From positions 434,001 through 498,000 of the forward strand of contig NW_027192199.1 of the NCBI RefSeq assembly GCF_041956535.1: a stretch of DNA of 64,000 nt, written 5' to 3'. Under the pieces are notes generated by a model, which ran no database searches, was not told the DNA's origin, and saw only the letters and a program-made list of their open reading frames with translations. Made by a program: the position numbers and the translations under genes. Below, piece after piece: positions 39,601 through 50,484 of the stretch. Position 1 is the first letter of the stretch. Every line of letters begins with the position of its first letter. The stretch comes from Calcarisporiella thermophila CBS 279.70. Its lineage: Eukaryota > Calcarisporiellomycota.

Positions 39601-41947
39601 CTAAAGAACCTCGTGCTTGTTGAACTGCTCAGCAAGATGTGATTTTTTGGGATGAGAGACGGATATACTCGAACGAAAGTCGTGCAAGATAATTATTTGC
39701 TCCATCTAAAACAATACCCTATTAGTTAGAATTGCTTTGAATCCAATATTTTAAAACTATTCATATACTTTTTTCTCTATTCGATCTACAAGATCTTCGA
39801 GCTCTTCGACGAGCAAAGAACTTTTCAACTTGCTTCGACTTTTCAAAGTTTGATTCGTTTTGTATTCCTGAGTATAGTTATGTAACCTTTTGAGAAAAGT
39901 GAGCAAGAGATTTTTAAGCAACGGATAATTATGAATATACATTTTAAGCCGATATAATTCTTCTTCTAGTTGCCTAATAACGCGTCCGATGCCCAGATCC
40001 TCGGACTTAGTTGAGTAGTTAGTATTTCGAGGATCGACTATAATAGATAGAGATTAAAAAAGAAGATTAATATGAAAATGTATAAAAAAATATTTATGCT
40101 AGATTATACCCGAATTTCTATTTTTCCAGCCACAATTCGGGCATCTAGCTTGTTGAATAGTCTGCCTTCTAATTTTTCGTTCAAATGCAGGAATATTGAA
40201 TCGTTCCTAAACGATAAAGTTAAAAATATGAATTGTGAAAAGAAAAATATTAATCAATCTGATAAACACTTCATCAAGGGTGGGTTGTGTGAGTAACTTT
40301 TCATGAAATCGCTCCTTCTGTAATTCATCTTCAATCTCTGCTCTTCTTCGAGCACTTCGTTCTTTTGCCAGCGTATAACGAAGCTTCTAATTACAATATG
40401 TTCAGAAATTAATAAATAGGCTTGAAGTATACCATGTAAGGATATGTAACTAACTCTCAGCGTGTGCTCCTTCTTTATTTCCCTCTGAAGCTTCTTGACC
40501 TAGAGTAAGAATACAATCATATTAGCGATGCCATTGTATAAACCAAAGCAATCACTATTAATTCACCTCTATCATATTCTTCCATGATTCATTCCCAGTA
40601 TCATATTGATTTGTCTCTTTCCTCAGTTTCCCCATCCTACCTTCAGTCATCGCCATTTCATTATCGATTACCTGCGAATTGAGTTGCGAGTTATTTATGC
40701 CGACTGCAGGTGATTGGTTCTGATATTCAATATAGTTTTTTCCAAAGGTTGCATGTCTAATGCCACTAGATGGTTCAGTACTCGGGTAAGGCTGATCTGG
40801 AATTCGAGAAAAGTATTTTCTCTCACTGGGTAGCCGACGATCAAGTTTTGAAAAGCCAATGGAATGGGAATCATGCAATGGCTCTTGATGTATACCCAAC
40901 ATAGAGCTCGCATTTAATCGTGCGTTCAACTCAACTTTGTTCAATTGTCTACTTGGAATAGTTGTTTTGTCTTTAGCTTCTTCTGTGTGGATGTGCGCAT
41001 GATACCAGCGTAACTCCTGTTCAATCTCATTAATACGTTGTTGTGAAAGATGGAGTGACTCTTTCTCATACTCTAGCTCCTGCTTTTTGCGAAGAAGTTG
41101 CTGAACGAGAGCTTTGAAACTAGAGTGAATAATAGGTAACTCTAACATTTGTAAATCTGTACTTACACCCGGAGCCACCTATAATAGGTAGGTGTTCCCT
41201 GTCTGCAACAACACTCTTTTCGCTTTTCAGTGGAAGATGGTCTTGCTTTCTACTACTAGCCTCCTTATCTTCGGTATTTTGATAGGCGTCATTATTTTGA
41301 ATATATTGTAGGCGTCGCGACATAGCCTCATAAAAGCTTTCACCTTTATATTTGCTATCTCCCTCATTTGAGTGAGCTACAATATCGTTACTGCAAATGC
41401 GATCAGAACTATTGTTTTGTTCCAAATCTCCGCGCCTTGCGATTGCGATTGGGAGATGCAGCTGGGATTATAGAATAGAATTGAAAAGAAAAAAAATCAT
41501 TTAATTATATATCTTAAAATTCTCCAATTAACTAGCACTCACATAATTAGGTGTATTTTCAACAGATTGCCCTTGCTCCTCGAAGAACTCTCTAATGCTA
41601 TTTCTTTTTTCCAATTCTTTAGTTTTCCGTTCTTGCGCTTTGGAATTCGTCCTCTCCATAATTTGCCGCATAAATCTAACTGTCCCATTTCTCCGTCCTA
41701 TATTTTGCATATTCCGATCTCGGCCAAGCGTTTCAGAAAGATATACTCCACTTGGTTCTGATGCACTTCGATCTGTCACTAATTGATTTTCTACGCGATC
41801 GGGATGTGAAGTAGACGTGAAAGTTTCAGATGGAGCTCGTACTAATTCCATGGTTTTATTATTATGAGAGGGATTTGCGCTAGTTATACTGATCTGTTGA
41901 TAACGTTGAGGAAGAGATGTAACGTCAGATTGAAAAGTATTATTCAT
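39601..41947 (-). CDS. Cep57-domain coiled-coil protein (spindle pole / microtubule binding)
   Basis: Nine exons (41947-41543, 41461-41167, 41111-40567, 40499-40455, 40386-40270, 40206-40110, 40037-39941, 39886-39769, 39705-39601) encode 607 residues. The first half is Ser/Asn/Gln-rich and disordered, with a coiled coil (LRKKQELEYEKESLHLSQQR). The C-terminus has a CPNCGW mini-motif, then IRQLEEELYRLK and LVEELEDLVDRIEKKMEQII, the pattern of the Cep57 microtubule-binding domain of fungal spindle-pole proteins. Animal Cep57 sits at centrosomes. The junction of exons 2 and 3 is the least certain: I chose the GTAAGT donor with a 55-nt intron, but a GTACAG donor with an earlier acceptor also keeps frame. 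Located 1.7 kb from centrin. Confidence 0.82.
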
Positions 41948-42557
41948 TTTAAACGTTTTAAAAATGAGAGTCGAAAGTTACGCGACTATGCAGTTGATGA
42001 TTAGCTGGGATTAATTTAATTTCATTGGAAATACTTTGGCATTTAATTCATACTCTGAAATCCAACTTATACTAACTACCCAAAAATCCTAATCCCGTCT
42101 TTCATAAAGCAAACCCAACTTTTAAAAATTATAGTATTATAAAAAAGCTTATCTTCCTATTTGACCTTCATTTAGTAACATTATGAGAGGATAAGTGTTC
42201 GGATATAATATGCGATAAACATCTCTAAAAAGTAACTTGTAGAAATGATGTATGATTATAGAAATTAAATAGAATAGCGGTGGGAGTAACACCGTTACCA
42301 GTAGATTGCTAATAAGCCTGAGAGCAGCTACTTTAGTTATAAAATAAAAGAGGAAGCTGAGTATCAGGATGATACCTTGGTATCAAGTTAATGTTAATTT
42401 TTATGATTTTTGTATTCAACTCGTTGAGAAAATGATATTGCAATTCTATACAAGTTAAATATAATATTTGTGAGATAAGTTAATGTACAGGCAAAACAGT
42501 GAAAATGTAACCACTGAGAATAACTACAAAAATAAACTCGCATTAATATTTAGATAT
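41948..42557. other. AT-rich intergenic region
   Basis: 610 bp between the Cep57-like start and the orphan gene stop, both on the minus strand. Contains the Cep57-like promoter. Nothing else recognised. Confidence 0.55.
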
Positions 42558-43501
42558 TTAATAATATCCATTGTATCCATATACACGTTGAAGACCTAAA
42601 GCGTGATCCATCCGTCGCATCCTCTCCCTCCTTTCGCGCTGTATACGTAGTGCAGTATCAAGTGCAGCAATACGCTCTTGTCTAGTTTTGGGAGTGCTAT
42701 TAGCAGTTGCAGGTTTCAAAGGAGCCATCGCCTCGGTCCGTTCATCTGCATCCAAATAACGTATATTCGCGCGACATCGTTTCTCTAGGCGTGGCGACGA
42801 AGCATCGCTTCCATTTTCGGCCCCGTCGATAAATCGTGAAGTATCGGGGCGAGATTCTAAATATCTGAGGAGAAGGCTTTTAAGAAAATGGTAATCAGCA
42901 AGTGAATGTAAAAACTATACCTTTGGAATCCGCGTGTTTCCAATTTCTTTATAATTGACGTAAGTGATCTCCAGGGGAGTAGCCATTCCGCCAGTCGTTT
43001 TACAGCGATTTCATAAGAGTCAGTGTTCTCATTCGGCTTCACTCTTTCCCCTAATAACAACAATGAAGGACCCTTTTATTAAATATACATATAAGATATT
43101 TCGTACTTAAATGATAGAATTTGGCAAGAGCTCTCAACTCTTCCTCATCCCACGGCTCATTTTCCGGCTTAGTATTGTGATTGTATTTTCTGACAGAAAG
43201 AAGCATTAATGGCTCTCTGATGCTAGACTACAAAAAATGAAACCAATTAGTGAAAAAAGAATGAATCATTTTAGAAGAATGAAATAATTTACACCATCGC
43301 TATCTAATTTGCGGGATCCACTCTGAACAATGTGCCATTGTCCCGGACCTGCAGCTTCTATAAGAAATAATGTAGAACACTGAATGTTGATACTAATAGT
43401 GATCCCTACTCACCCAGACTGCTAGATACCGGCATTAAATCTTGCGATTTAAAGTCCAGCAAAATTCCGAGGCCATCGCCATCATCTTCAGCTGTCGCCA
43501 T
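42558..43501 (-). CDS. Orphan protein of 236 residues, divergent from centrin
   Basis: Five exons (43501-43414, 43357-43293, 43227-43107, 43050-42921, 42864-42558) with an unbroken frame. The N-terminus is acidic (MATAEDDGDGLGILLDFKS). A central helical block (WDEEELRALAKFYHLRERV, then YEIAVKRLAEWLLPWRSL, KKLETRGFQRYLESRP) has spacing resembling a small helical DNA- or protein-binding domain, but no named family is recognised. The C-terminus is basic and coiled (RQERIAALDTALRIQRERRE, RMRRMDHALG) and ends RVYGYNGYY. Consistent splicing with normal GT-AG introns makes the gene itself likely. Its start is 140 bp from that of centrin, so a role at the nucleus-associated organelle is possible but not shown. 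Confidence 0.7.
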
Positions 43502-43641
43502 TTTTTTATAATAAAATTAAATGTGAATAATAACCTTACGCGAAAAAATTTACCTGTGACGCGTAAAAAGCTCCGTGACTTTTCTGTCATTTTTATATTT
43601 CTTTCTATTCAATTGAATCAAGAAATTCATTTAGCCAAAAT
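43502..43641. promoter_or_regulatory. Bidirectional promoter orphan gene / centrin
   Basis: 140 bp between divergent start codons, the shortest such gap in this window. Both promoters must be here. Confidence 0.5.
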
Positions 43642-44338
43642 ATGAACTTATATACTACCCCACGATCAAAGGCACGTAGACCTCCGCCGAAAATTGAACT
43701 TACTGAGGATCAAAAAACGATGATTCGCGAGGCGTTTGAGTTGTTTGATGGGGATAAAGATGGCGCTCTCGATTATCATGAATTGAAGGTAATAAGTTTT
43801 ATCGGTGTAAATCAGGAAAATAACATTAAAACCTGAATACTCTATAGGTGGCAATGCGTGCACTCGGTTTTGACGTGAAGAAGTCAGAAGTGTTAAAACT
43901 ACTACGGGAACACGATAAAACAGGAATGAGTTTAATGGAATGGGACGATTTCAACAGAATAAGTTGGTTTATTTCTTTTGTCTTTGGATATGCTCACATC
44001 GTGCTTATAATTCTCAACTATATTAGTGACTGAGTGGATATTGGCGAGAGATCCACTCGATGAAATTCGACAAGCATTCCGACTCTTTGATGACGATAAT
44101 ACAGGAAAGATATCCATCCGAAATTTACGCCGCGTTGCCAAGGAACTCGGCGAGAATATTGACGACGAAGAATTGCAAGCAATGATTGATGAATTTGATT
44201 TAGACGAGGACGGCGAAAGTAAGTGGATGTCCTGGTCATGTATCGGCCATTCATTCCCTATTTACATATCATTTCTTCACCTTCCAAATAGTTAACGAAC
44301 AAGAGTTCATTGCAATAATGACAGACGACCGGACCTAG
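43642..44338 (+). CDS. CDC31: Centrin (CDC31 family EF-hand protein)
   Basis: Four exons (43642-43788, 43848-43962, 44027-44218, 44292-44338) encode 166 residues, the usual centrin length. The basic N-terminal tail ([18 protein letters not shown]) is typical. EF-hand 1 has the loop [14 protein letters not shown]-hand 2 is degenerate ([12 protein letters not shown]), EF-hand 3 has [12 protein letters not shown] and EF-hand 4 DLDEDGEINEQE. Centrins act at basal bodies, centrosomes and spindle-pole bodies (duplication, with Sfi1) and in mRNA export (Sac3/TREX-2). Centrin rather than calmodulin is favoured by the N-terminal tail, the [18 protein letters not shown] start and the poorer second EF-hand. 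The second intron has a GTTGGT donor; the frame confirms it. Confidence 0.94.
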
Positions 44339-44760
44339 CTACACTTGCTAGCATTTTTTATCAATTTGTTTTGTATATCCATACTCTAGTTTCCTGCAAA
44401 ATAAGTAAAATGCTCTTAAATTAATTGGTAATCTAAAAATTAGCCACCTATGTGTCAATTATATTAAAGTTCTTTTCCATTCATCATTTTGCCACCTTAT
44501 TTAACCACCTCACCATTTTTTTCATTTGACAAAAATTTTCAAATTCTATAAACAATTCAGCATTGATAACTTTTGAGCATTCCTGGAAGAAAAGCTTCGT
44601 GAGATCTTTCTAAAGATTGTTTTTGATATACATTCTTTTATTGAATCTACTTTTGTTATATAATTAATGATATATTCTACAAAGGGTAAAAGCACCTCAG
44701 AAAAAAGACAGAAGCCGCATGCTGCTAATAATCTACAAGAATCGTTAAAACTTATTAAAG

Positions 44761-45076
44761 GCATGTCTCTTCTGCATTAAATGATTTGTCACCACACTGG
44801 CACAGCGAAGGTTTATTCCTTCGACTATTATCTTTACTAGAGACATTCAATATTGAACCTTCGCTCGTCTCGTGCAGGTACTTTTTAATTGGTACTTGCA
44901 ATCGGGGTGCAAAATGTCCTTTCTTACATGACAAGAGCATACGTGCTGAAAGTGTAATATGCCAATACTATCAAACTAATGAATGCCGCTACAGAGACCG
45001 TTGTATAGTTTGGCACACTAAATCGCCGGAGAGAACATTATCCATCAAAAATAGCTTCAATAATATAATAACTTAG
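44761..45076 (+). CDS. Tandem CCCH zinc-finger exon, makorin-like, gene structure unresolved
   Basis: An open frame encodes two well-formed C-x7-C-x5-C-x3-H fingers: CRYFLIGTC-N-RGAKCPFLH followed by CQYYQTNECRYRDRCIVWH. The spacing and the linker (HDKSIRAESVIC) resemble the N-terminal fingers of makorin RING ubiquitin ligases, but no RING finger is visible downstream. The frame has no ATG before the fingers. A possible 3' acceptor (TTAAAG at 44760) and a short ATG-started frame at 44668-44779 in another phase suggest a first exon that I cannot join cleanly. The frame closes with TAG at 45074-45076 without a plausible donor. The gene may be broken. Confidence 0.55.
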
Positions 45077-45110
45077 AGCATGAAACCAGATCACTCTTTT
45101 CCTCTCCTGA

Positions 45111-45992
45111 ACTAGAAGCCAGTTAATGCTCCACTATATCCCAAATGAAGAGAAAATTTCAACCACACTCACCCAAAGCAACTTTTCTCTTGCCTTTTCC
45201 TCTTCGGTGGATGTGGTAAAGGGAATATTTCCTGCATCTCTGACGTAGCTCTTGGATCTGGTAGAAGAGATAGAGATGGGAGATCCTGGTCTAGCCGGAT
45301 CACTTTCTCCACAATCAGAGGTCGACTTCGACTCTTATTCACATATCCTACAGATGTCGCTTAATTCATCCTTTGAAGGTGTAGTAAAGAATAAGGATCC
45401 TTGTAAACCGCAGTTGTCTAGCGACCTCTCTTCATTTGGTCAACAACTTAATAGTTCAATGCGTAATCCTCTCCCCTCTAATACAACTAGCAACATGTCT
45501 AATTCAATACTGCGCTATCACGATCAGCCATCACGATCAGCCATCACAAGAGCATTGCAAAACTAGTTTGGATGCAGCATTACTACTACTGATCCAGCTT
45601 TGATGAACTACAGCGGCTCTTATACGATGCCCTATGAGGTCCACTATTTCCATCCCGCTTCTCTATTTTACTTTGGTGCAATGTTGAATAGTGCCTTTCA
45701 AACTCCTAATTCCCCTATATCATCTGCCAAGTTTAACATGGAGGATACACTAACAAATACACTGGAGCAATATCAAATGTACTCAATTTTAGACTATTTT
45801 TACCAGGATACATATCCACTCATGACCACCACCAACATTGCTTCTTCACAGCATAAAGACCATCAAATATACGATCTAGCCTTAGGTAGAGAATCTACAT
45901 TTGTGCCTACATCAACCACAGAGTTGCTGCTAAACAGTGCAAACTATGCTGCTGTAATTATGCTATCATTTTCAATGCATTTGCTTTATTAG
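45111..45992 (+). pseudogene. Disrupted coding remnant downstream of the CCCH fingers
   Basis: One reading frame stays open for nearly 900 bp here and is interrupted only by two TAG codons (45234-45236 and 45564-45566). This is far longer than expected by chance in AT-rich DNA. The translated segments are Ser/Asn-rich, for example SEVDFDSYSHILQMSL before the second TAG and YEVHYFHPASLFYFGAML after it. The first TAG could be the end of an intron (acceptor ACGTAG), and the second could also be an acceptor (AAAACTAG) if a donor at about 45386 were used. No donor gives convincing joins to the zinc-finger exon. A decayed gene, an intron-retaining gene or stop readthrough all remain possible; no product can be named. 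Confidence 0.4.
45517..45547 (+). repeat. 13-bp direct tandem repeat inside the disrupted frame
   Basis: The 13-bp unit ATCACGATCAGCC occurs twice in a row (45517-45529, 45530-45542) followed by a partial third copy (45543-45547). Because 13 is not a multiple of 3, a change in copy number would shift the reading frame. It lies 20 bp before the second TAG of the disrupted frame. Confidence 0.85.
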
Positions 45993-46577
45993 ATTCCCGC
46001 TAACTGGTTTACTCTACCATCAGCAAAAACGTTTCCCAGCAGATAGCCTATATAAAGTTCAACGAGAACTTTCACTCGAAAACGCATATTACTCATTTTG
46101 ACGACCACAATTGATATAAGCAGATTTTCCTAATCGCCTTTCATTTATTCCCATGCCAATATGTTTAGACTATTCATGATATACAAAGCAATATGATTTA
46201 TAATTTATTGGAATGCTTTGACATTTTGCTTTACAATTGAATTAATTACTTAAATTCAAAGAGATAATTCCCTTGGCAAATTTGTGAATTTGCGGCTTCT
46301 AAACCCGGTCACTAATTTTTTTTTTGCTTCCAAAATGCCATTTCAACCATCGGTTTATTCTATTCTCAGAAGAATCTAATGATATAGAGGAGAGTAAAGC
46401 TTCTCCCGGTAAAATAACAAAGAGGAAATTGATGTAATAAAAGGAGGCAAAATGAAAACGTAAAGCAAATAATCAAAGCGCGTAAACAAAAAAGAAATGC
46501 GAATATGCCTCAAAAAATATTTCTAATCAATACAGTTCGCAGATTTCAAAATAAAAATATGAAAGAACTCCGCATCA
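45993..46577. other. AT-rich intergenic region
   Basis: 585 bp between the disrupted CCCH locus and the ZZZ3-like stop codon. No gene or RNA is recognised. Confidence 0.55.
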
Positions 46578-48578
46578 CTATCCCATGCTACTATCTAAAT
46601 AACTAAATTCGCCCATCATCGCGGAAGCATAAAAGTCGTCAGTTTCCCTCCCGTATCCTTCCTCATAAGGTTCTGGGACAGCAAGTGATTCAAATCTATG
46701 ACTTGCCGAATGCCTCTCTATTGAAAAAAATATATTGTATGAGACAAAAAAAAAAAAAGAGAGTAAGAATGCATTAAAACCATACCGTTTTCAAATCCTT
46801 TTCCTACGCACTCGTCGCACAGATCAACTTCTTCCCCACGCGGGCAATCCGAACATTTATATCTTATTCCAACAATAGGGTCACTTCCACACATATCGCA
46901 ACAAAAACCATGGTGCACAATTAAGCCTTCTTCCTTTCCAACCAAAGCGGCAGTATCTGGTTGATTAGATATAGTAGAGGGAAATGGCATAGCTCGCTTT
47001 ATCTCAGCGTCATCGTCGTCATCGTCTTCCGGCATTAGCACTGAGGGAGCTGCCTGATAATTGTTATAATAAGTGCCCGAGATGCGAGTTTTAGGAGGAC
47101 CACAAACTTGCAAGCGTGTGGTGCCTCGATTAGAATTTGAGGAAGTCTCAGGAGTGGAGGTTCGGGAAAGAGAGATAGAGCCATTAGAGCGAGCATGAGA
47201 TTTAGAATTAGTGGGAGTTGAGGATGCTTTGTTTGGAGAGTTGGCCTAAGAAAAAAATAGTATAAATTATGGTTTCTTTGATATTGTTAGAAATAAATTA
47301 CCGAGTGAATATGTGAGGATTTCCCAGGAATCGGAAGTCCACGCTTCTCAAGTTTTGCAAAATATTTCTGTAACCAACTTGCCACCTTGTCAAAACATTA
47401 CAAATCTAAATTTTAATACAATTTCATACGAATAAATATATTCATTTTTTTCATACCTGTCTTGGTGTTCTGGTTCCAAGTGCGGCAGAAATTTTATTAT
47501 ATCGGTGTTGCTGAACAGGCTCTTCAGGATATACTTCAAGTAGTTCAACTATCCGCCTCTGAATGGTTGAATGAAAAATAAAATCCAGATTAGATTATGT
47601 TATAAAATAAAGTAACACACCAACCTTTTCTTCCTCTGACCATGGAATAATATGCGTTGTTGTTTTAATGTTTCCATTCATTTTTTGCGAACGATTCTTA
47701 TGTGATTCAGGTGATTTTCCCATACTTTGAAGAATGAATCCGCTGGTTAGTCTGGTGAGTATAAAACTATACAATATGAAAAATACCAACCCTCCTGAAA
47801 CTGAGGATTCTAATCTTTCATTAAAACCTCCATATGTTATATGATCTCCATTTACTTCTGGAATTTTCGGTGTGCCATAGTTAGCTCCGGTCGTACGGCT
47901 TGCTGGTGAAGAGAGTCCGGTGGAGGGCGGATAGAAACTAGGAGATGCGGGCGGAGGCATAGAAAGAATACTTTGCTAAAATTATAAGAAAGTTAATAAT
48001 ATCCCCTATAAACGATACTAGAAAAACGGACTGACTCTATAGGGAGACTCGTACGGAGAATAGCGTAGTGTAGATTCAAGTCGTATCCGCCGTTCAGGTA
48101 TATTAAGGTATTTTTCCCAGTTAATATTTGGGACCGCGATTACACTCTGTAATTTGGGTGGTTTCATGTTTTTCTAATAAAAAGAGTACATTATTAGCTG
48201 AATATCTCTAGTTGCAAGTTAATCGATAACATAACAAATAAATGTAAACCTTAGAGATGCTTACACCATGCCTAAGTCTCTCCACAAAATCAAACGGCTC
48301 CTCCAACGCTTCCTTCTTTAGAGATTTCAGTAGTTCCATATCTTTTTTCGCTTGCTCCAGCTGTCGTTGCAGTACATTTATGGCCCGATTTACCATTTGG
48401 TAGCTATATCCATATATATATAGATAAGAATTAACCTTAAGTGTTTCCTTTGCAATTCAATTTACTCGTCATTCTTATTGAGCATTTGTTCCTCATTTTC
48501 TGGTAGAGAGGATGGAGAAGATTGTGTGTTTATATCTTTCATATCTTGTCCCCGAATACTATATAAATCGGTTGCCAT
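46578..48578 (-). CDS. ZZZ3-like protein with Myb/SANT and ZZ-type zinc finger domains
   Basis: Nine exons (48578-48466, 48403-48265, 48173-48036, 47975-47791, 47724-47625, 47558-47457, 47385-47302, 47245-46786, 46717-46578) encode 486 residues. The N-terminal coiled coil (AINVLQRQLEQAKKDMELL) is followed by a Ser/Pro-rich stretch, a Myb/SANT repeat (WSEEEKRRIVELLEVYP ... VASWLQKYFAKLEKRGLPIP) and a ZZ zinc finger (HHGFCCDMCGSDPIVGIRYK, CSDCPRGEEVDLCDEC). The same order and the Q-VASW-QKYF-KL block match animal ZZZ3, a subunit of the ATAC histone-acetyltransferase complex whose ZZ finger binds the histone H3 tail. Ada2 also has ZZ and SANT, but in reverse order, so it is excluded. Donors at two introns are GTTGGT rather than GTAAGT. 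Confidence 0.88.
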
Positions 48579-48724
48579 GTCATGTTTTCTCTTAAAAGGA
48601 TCTCTTTTATAATTAAAAAAAAAACTTCGCACTTCGCTAGGGAAGTCATAAAATAGAAAGGCAGTCACAATTCAATAAAACAAATTCGTTATCCTGTTCC
48701 TTCAACTACAATCAACTCAAGTAA
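48579..48724. promoter_or_regulatory. Bidirectional promoter ZZZ3-like / RPC53
   Basis: 146 bp between divergent start codons of two transcription-related genes; both promoters must be here. Confidence 0.55.
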
Positions 48725-50366
48725 ATGTCAGACAAAGATTCCACAAGGCGCAAACCGGAAAATAATGATCCAGCAAAACCAACGCTCGGAACCCTTCATA
48801 ATGAACCACCTCCAGCTGGGAGATTAGGATCGTTGCGCGGGGGCTCAGCGATGGCGGGCGGACAACGAAAGGTAATTTCAACCAAATAGTTTTTTTTTAC
48901 CGCGTCATTTAAAAGGAATTTCTGGTAGATGAAATTCACGCCTACAGTACCAGCAAGACGAGTTAAAAAGGAAGCGTATGTAGGATCTTTCGACCTGTCT
49001 TCAAATTTCAATTAACTGAAATCACATTTAGAACTCCCTCGTTGCTGGAGGATGCTATGGCTAAATCAAAGACCGAAGAATCTGCTGGGCGGGGACGTGG
49101 TGAAGGTAGGGGACGTGGGCGAGGCTCAGGACGTGGACGTGGACGTGGCAGGGGTAATTTTACAATTTATATAAGCTGGTTTTATTATTCCTGATTCATG
49201 CTTTTATTCGCCTTAGGCCGCGGCATAGAGCCAGAAGTGGTCGCATCAGGTCCTTTTTCAATGGGCCCAGCCGCTTCTACTACTGCTACTCGACGTGCTG
49301 GTGGTGGAAGTGGTGGTTTGGCTTCTTATATAGGTGGGACTGGACGGCAGAATGAAGACGAGGACGGCTCTGCAACTATTGGAAATGAGATGGATCCATG
49401 GGCCCCTGTTTCAATTAAAAAAGACCATGATATGCCAGTAAACAGTGAAATCAAATCAGAAATTATGGAAGTGGATGTCGCAGAAGGTAAGAGTTAGTTT
49501 GCAAAATCAATCACTGCCTATATTTATCATGAAAAAATTCTTAAAATCCTTTAAAAATAGCCGAGAAAGCGGTGCCGGAGCTTGCACAAGATAAGCTGAA
49601 CGAAGATAAAAAGAGTGGGCTAGATAATGTGACGGATGAGTTTGTGAAAGGCCTAGTTTCTTATCTCAATGAGGTTAGACACTTGTACTGTTTTATTTTA
49701 GCTATAGTGAACTTATATTTCTATTGATCAATTAAGCAATCGGCAGCAGATGATCGTCTTCTATTTTTCCAATTCCCCTCTGTATTCCCGAACTTTGAGC
49801 ACGCCCCCATAGATGAAATTTCCACAAAAATCAAGCCAGATCCTGATGCTCTTGAACTGACTTCTCCAGACACAAGCGTATCTCCCCAGCCTGGAGAAGG
49901 CGAAGTTAAGGTTAAAAAGGAACCCATTGAAATAACGATTGATGATTTGACCAAAAAGGAAAAAGGCCTGGTGGCTGTGAAGAAGGAGCCCGGTTTAAGT
50001 GAGAACCAAGAACGGAGTGATAAAGGTGAAGCAAATGAAGGATTGGTTGGAAAACTAGTAGTGTATGCATCGGGTAAAGTGAAGATGAAGTTTGGTGATA
50101 TCATCCTGGATGTATGTAGTTCCTAGTGATCAATGTATATTTTCCTATATATATTTAATATTTTTGTATTTTGTATCATCTCTTAGGTTACGGATGGGGC
50201 AGATTGCTCATTCCTTCAGCACATTGTAGCACTTGATGCAAATAGCAAACAAGCATTTGTTGTGGGGTCCGTTGGAAAACGTTTTGTGTGTGTGCCTGAT
50301 ATTGACATGTTGTTGGTATCAGAGAATGAGAAGGAGCTTGATCAGGAAATGAAGGAGGAGCTTTAA
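48725..50366 (+). CDS. RPC53: RNA polymerase III subunit RPC4 (RPC53/POLR3D)
   Basis: Seven exons (48725-48871, 48929-48975, 49032-49153, 49217-49486, 49561-49673, 49737-50111, 50187-50366) encode 417 residues. The N-terminus contains the conserved MKFTPTVPARRV motif, then an Arg/Gly-rich run (GRGRGEGRGRGRGSGRGRGR), a long acidic/Lys-rich region with several VKKEP sumoylation-type sites, and the C-terminal RPC4 domain: FQFPSVFP, VGKLVVYASGKVKMKFGDI, FLQHIVALD and KQAFVVGSVGKRFVCVPDI. In yeast, Rpc53 with Rpc37 acts in termination and reinitiation and is a target of Maf1-linked signalling. The neighbouring ZZZ3-like gene is divergent. Confidence 0.94.
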
Positions 50367-50484
50367 ATGATCTTGTGTATTGCCTTTTTTAAATATATTT
50401 TCCACTTGTAAGTTTTTTACAATTTAATTATAAACACTTTTTTCGCATAGAGTGGTATATAGATATAAAAAGTATTATATCAAT

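Noticed and set aside
44668-44779. ATG-started frame as first exon of the CCCH gene
   Set aside because: It ends in TAA in another phase than the zinc-finger frame and has no convincing donor, so I did not join it.
45111-45992. UAG reassigned as a sense codon
   Set aside because: TAG is the natural terminator of several intact genes in this window (antiporter, PRP17, THOC5, TRM8, mL44), so reassignment is not supported.
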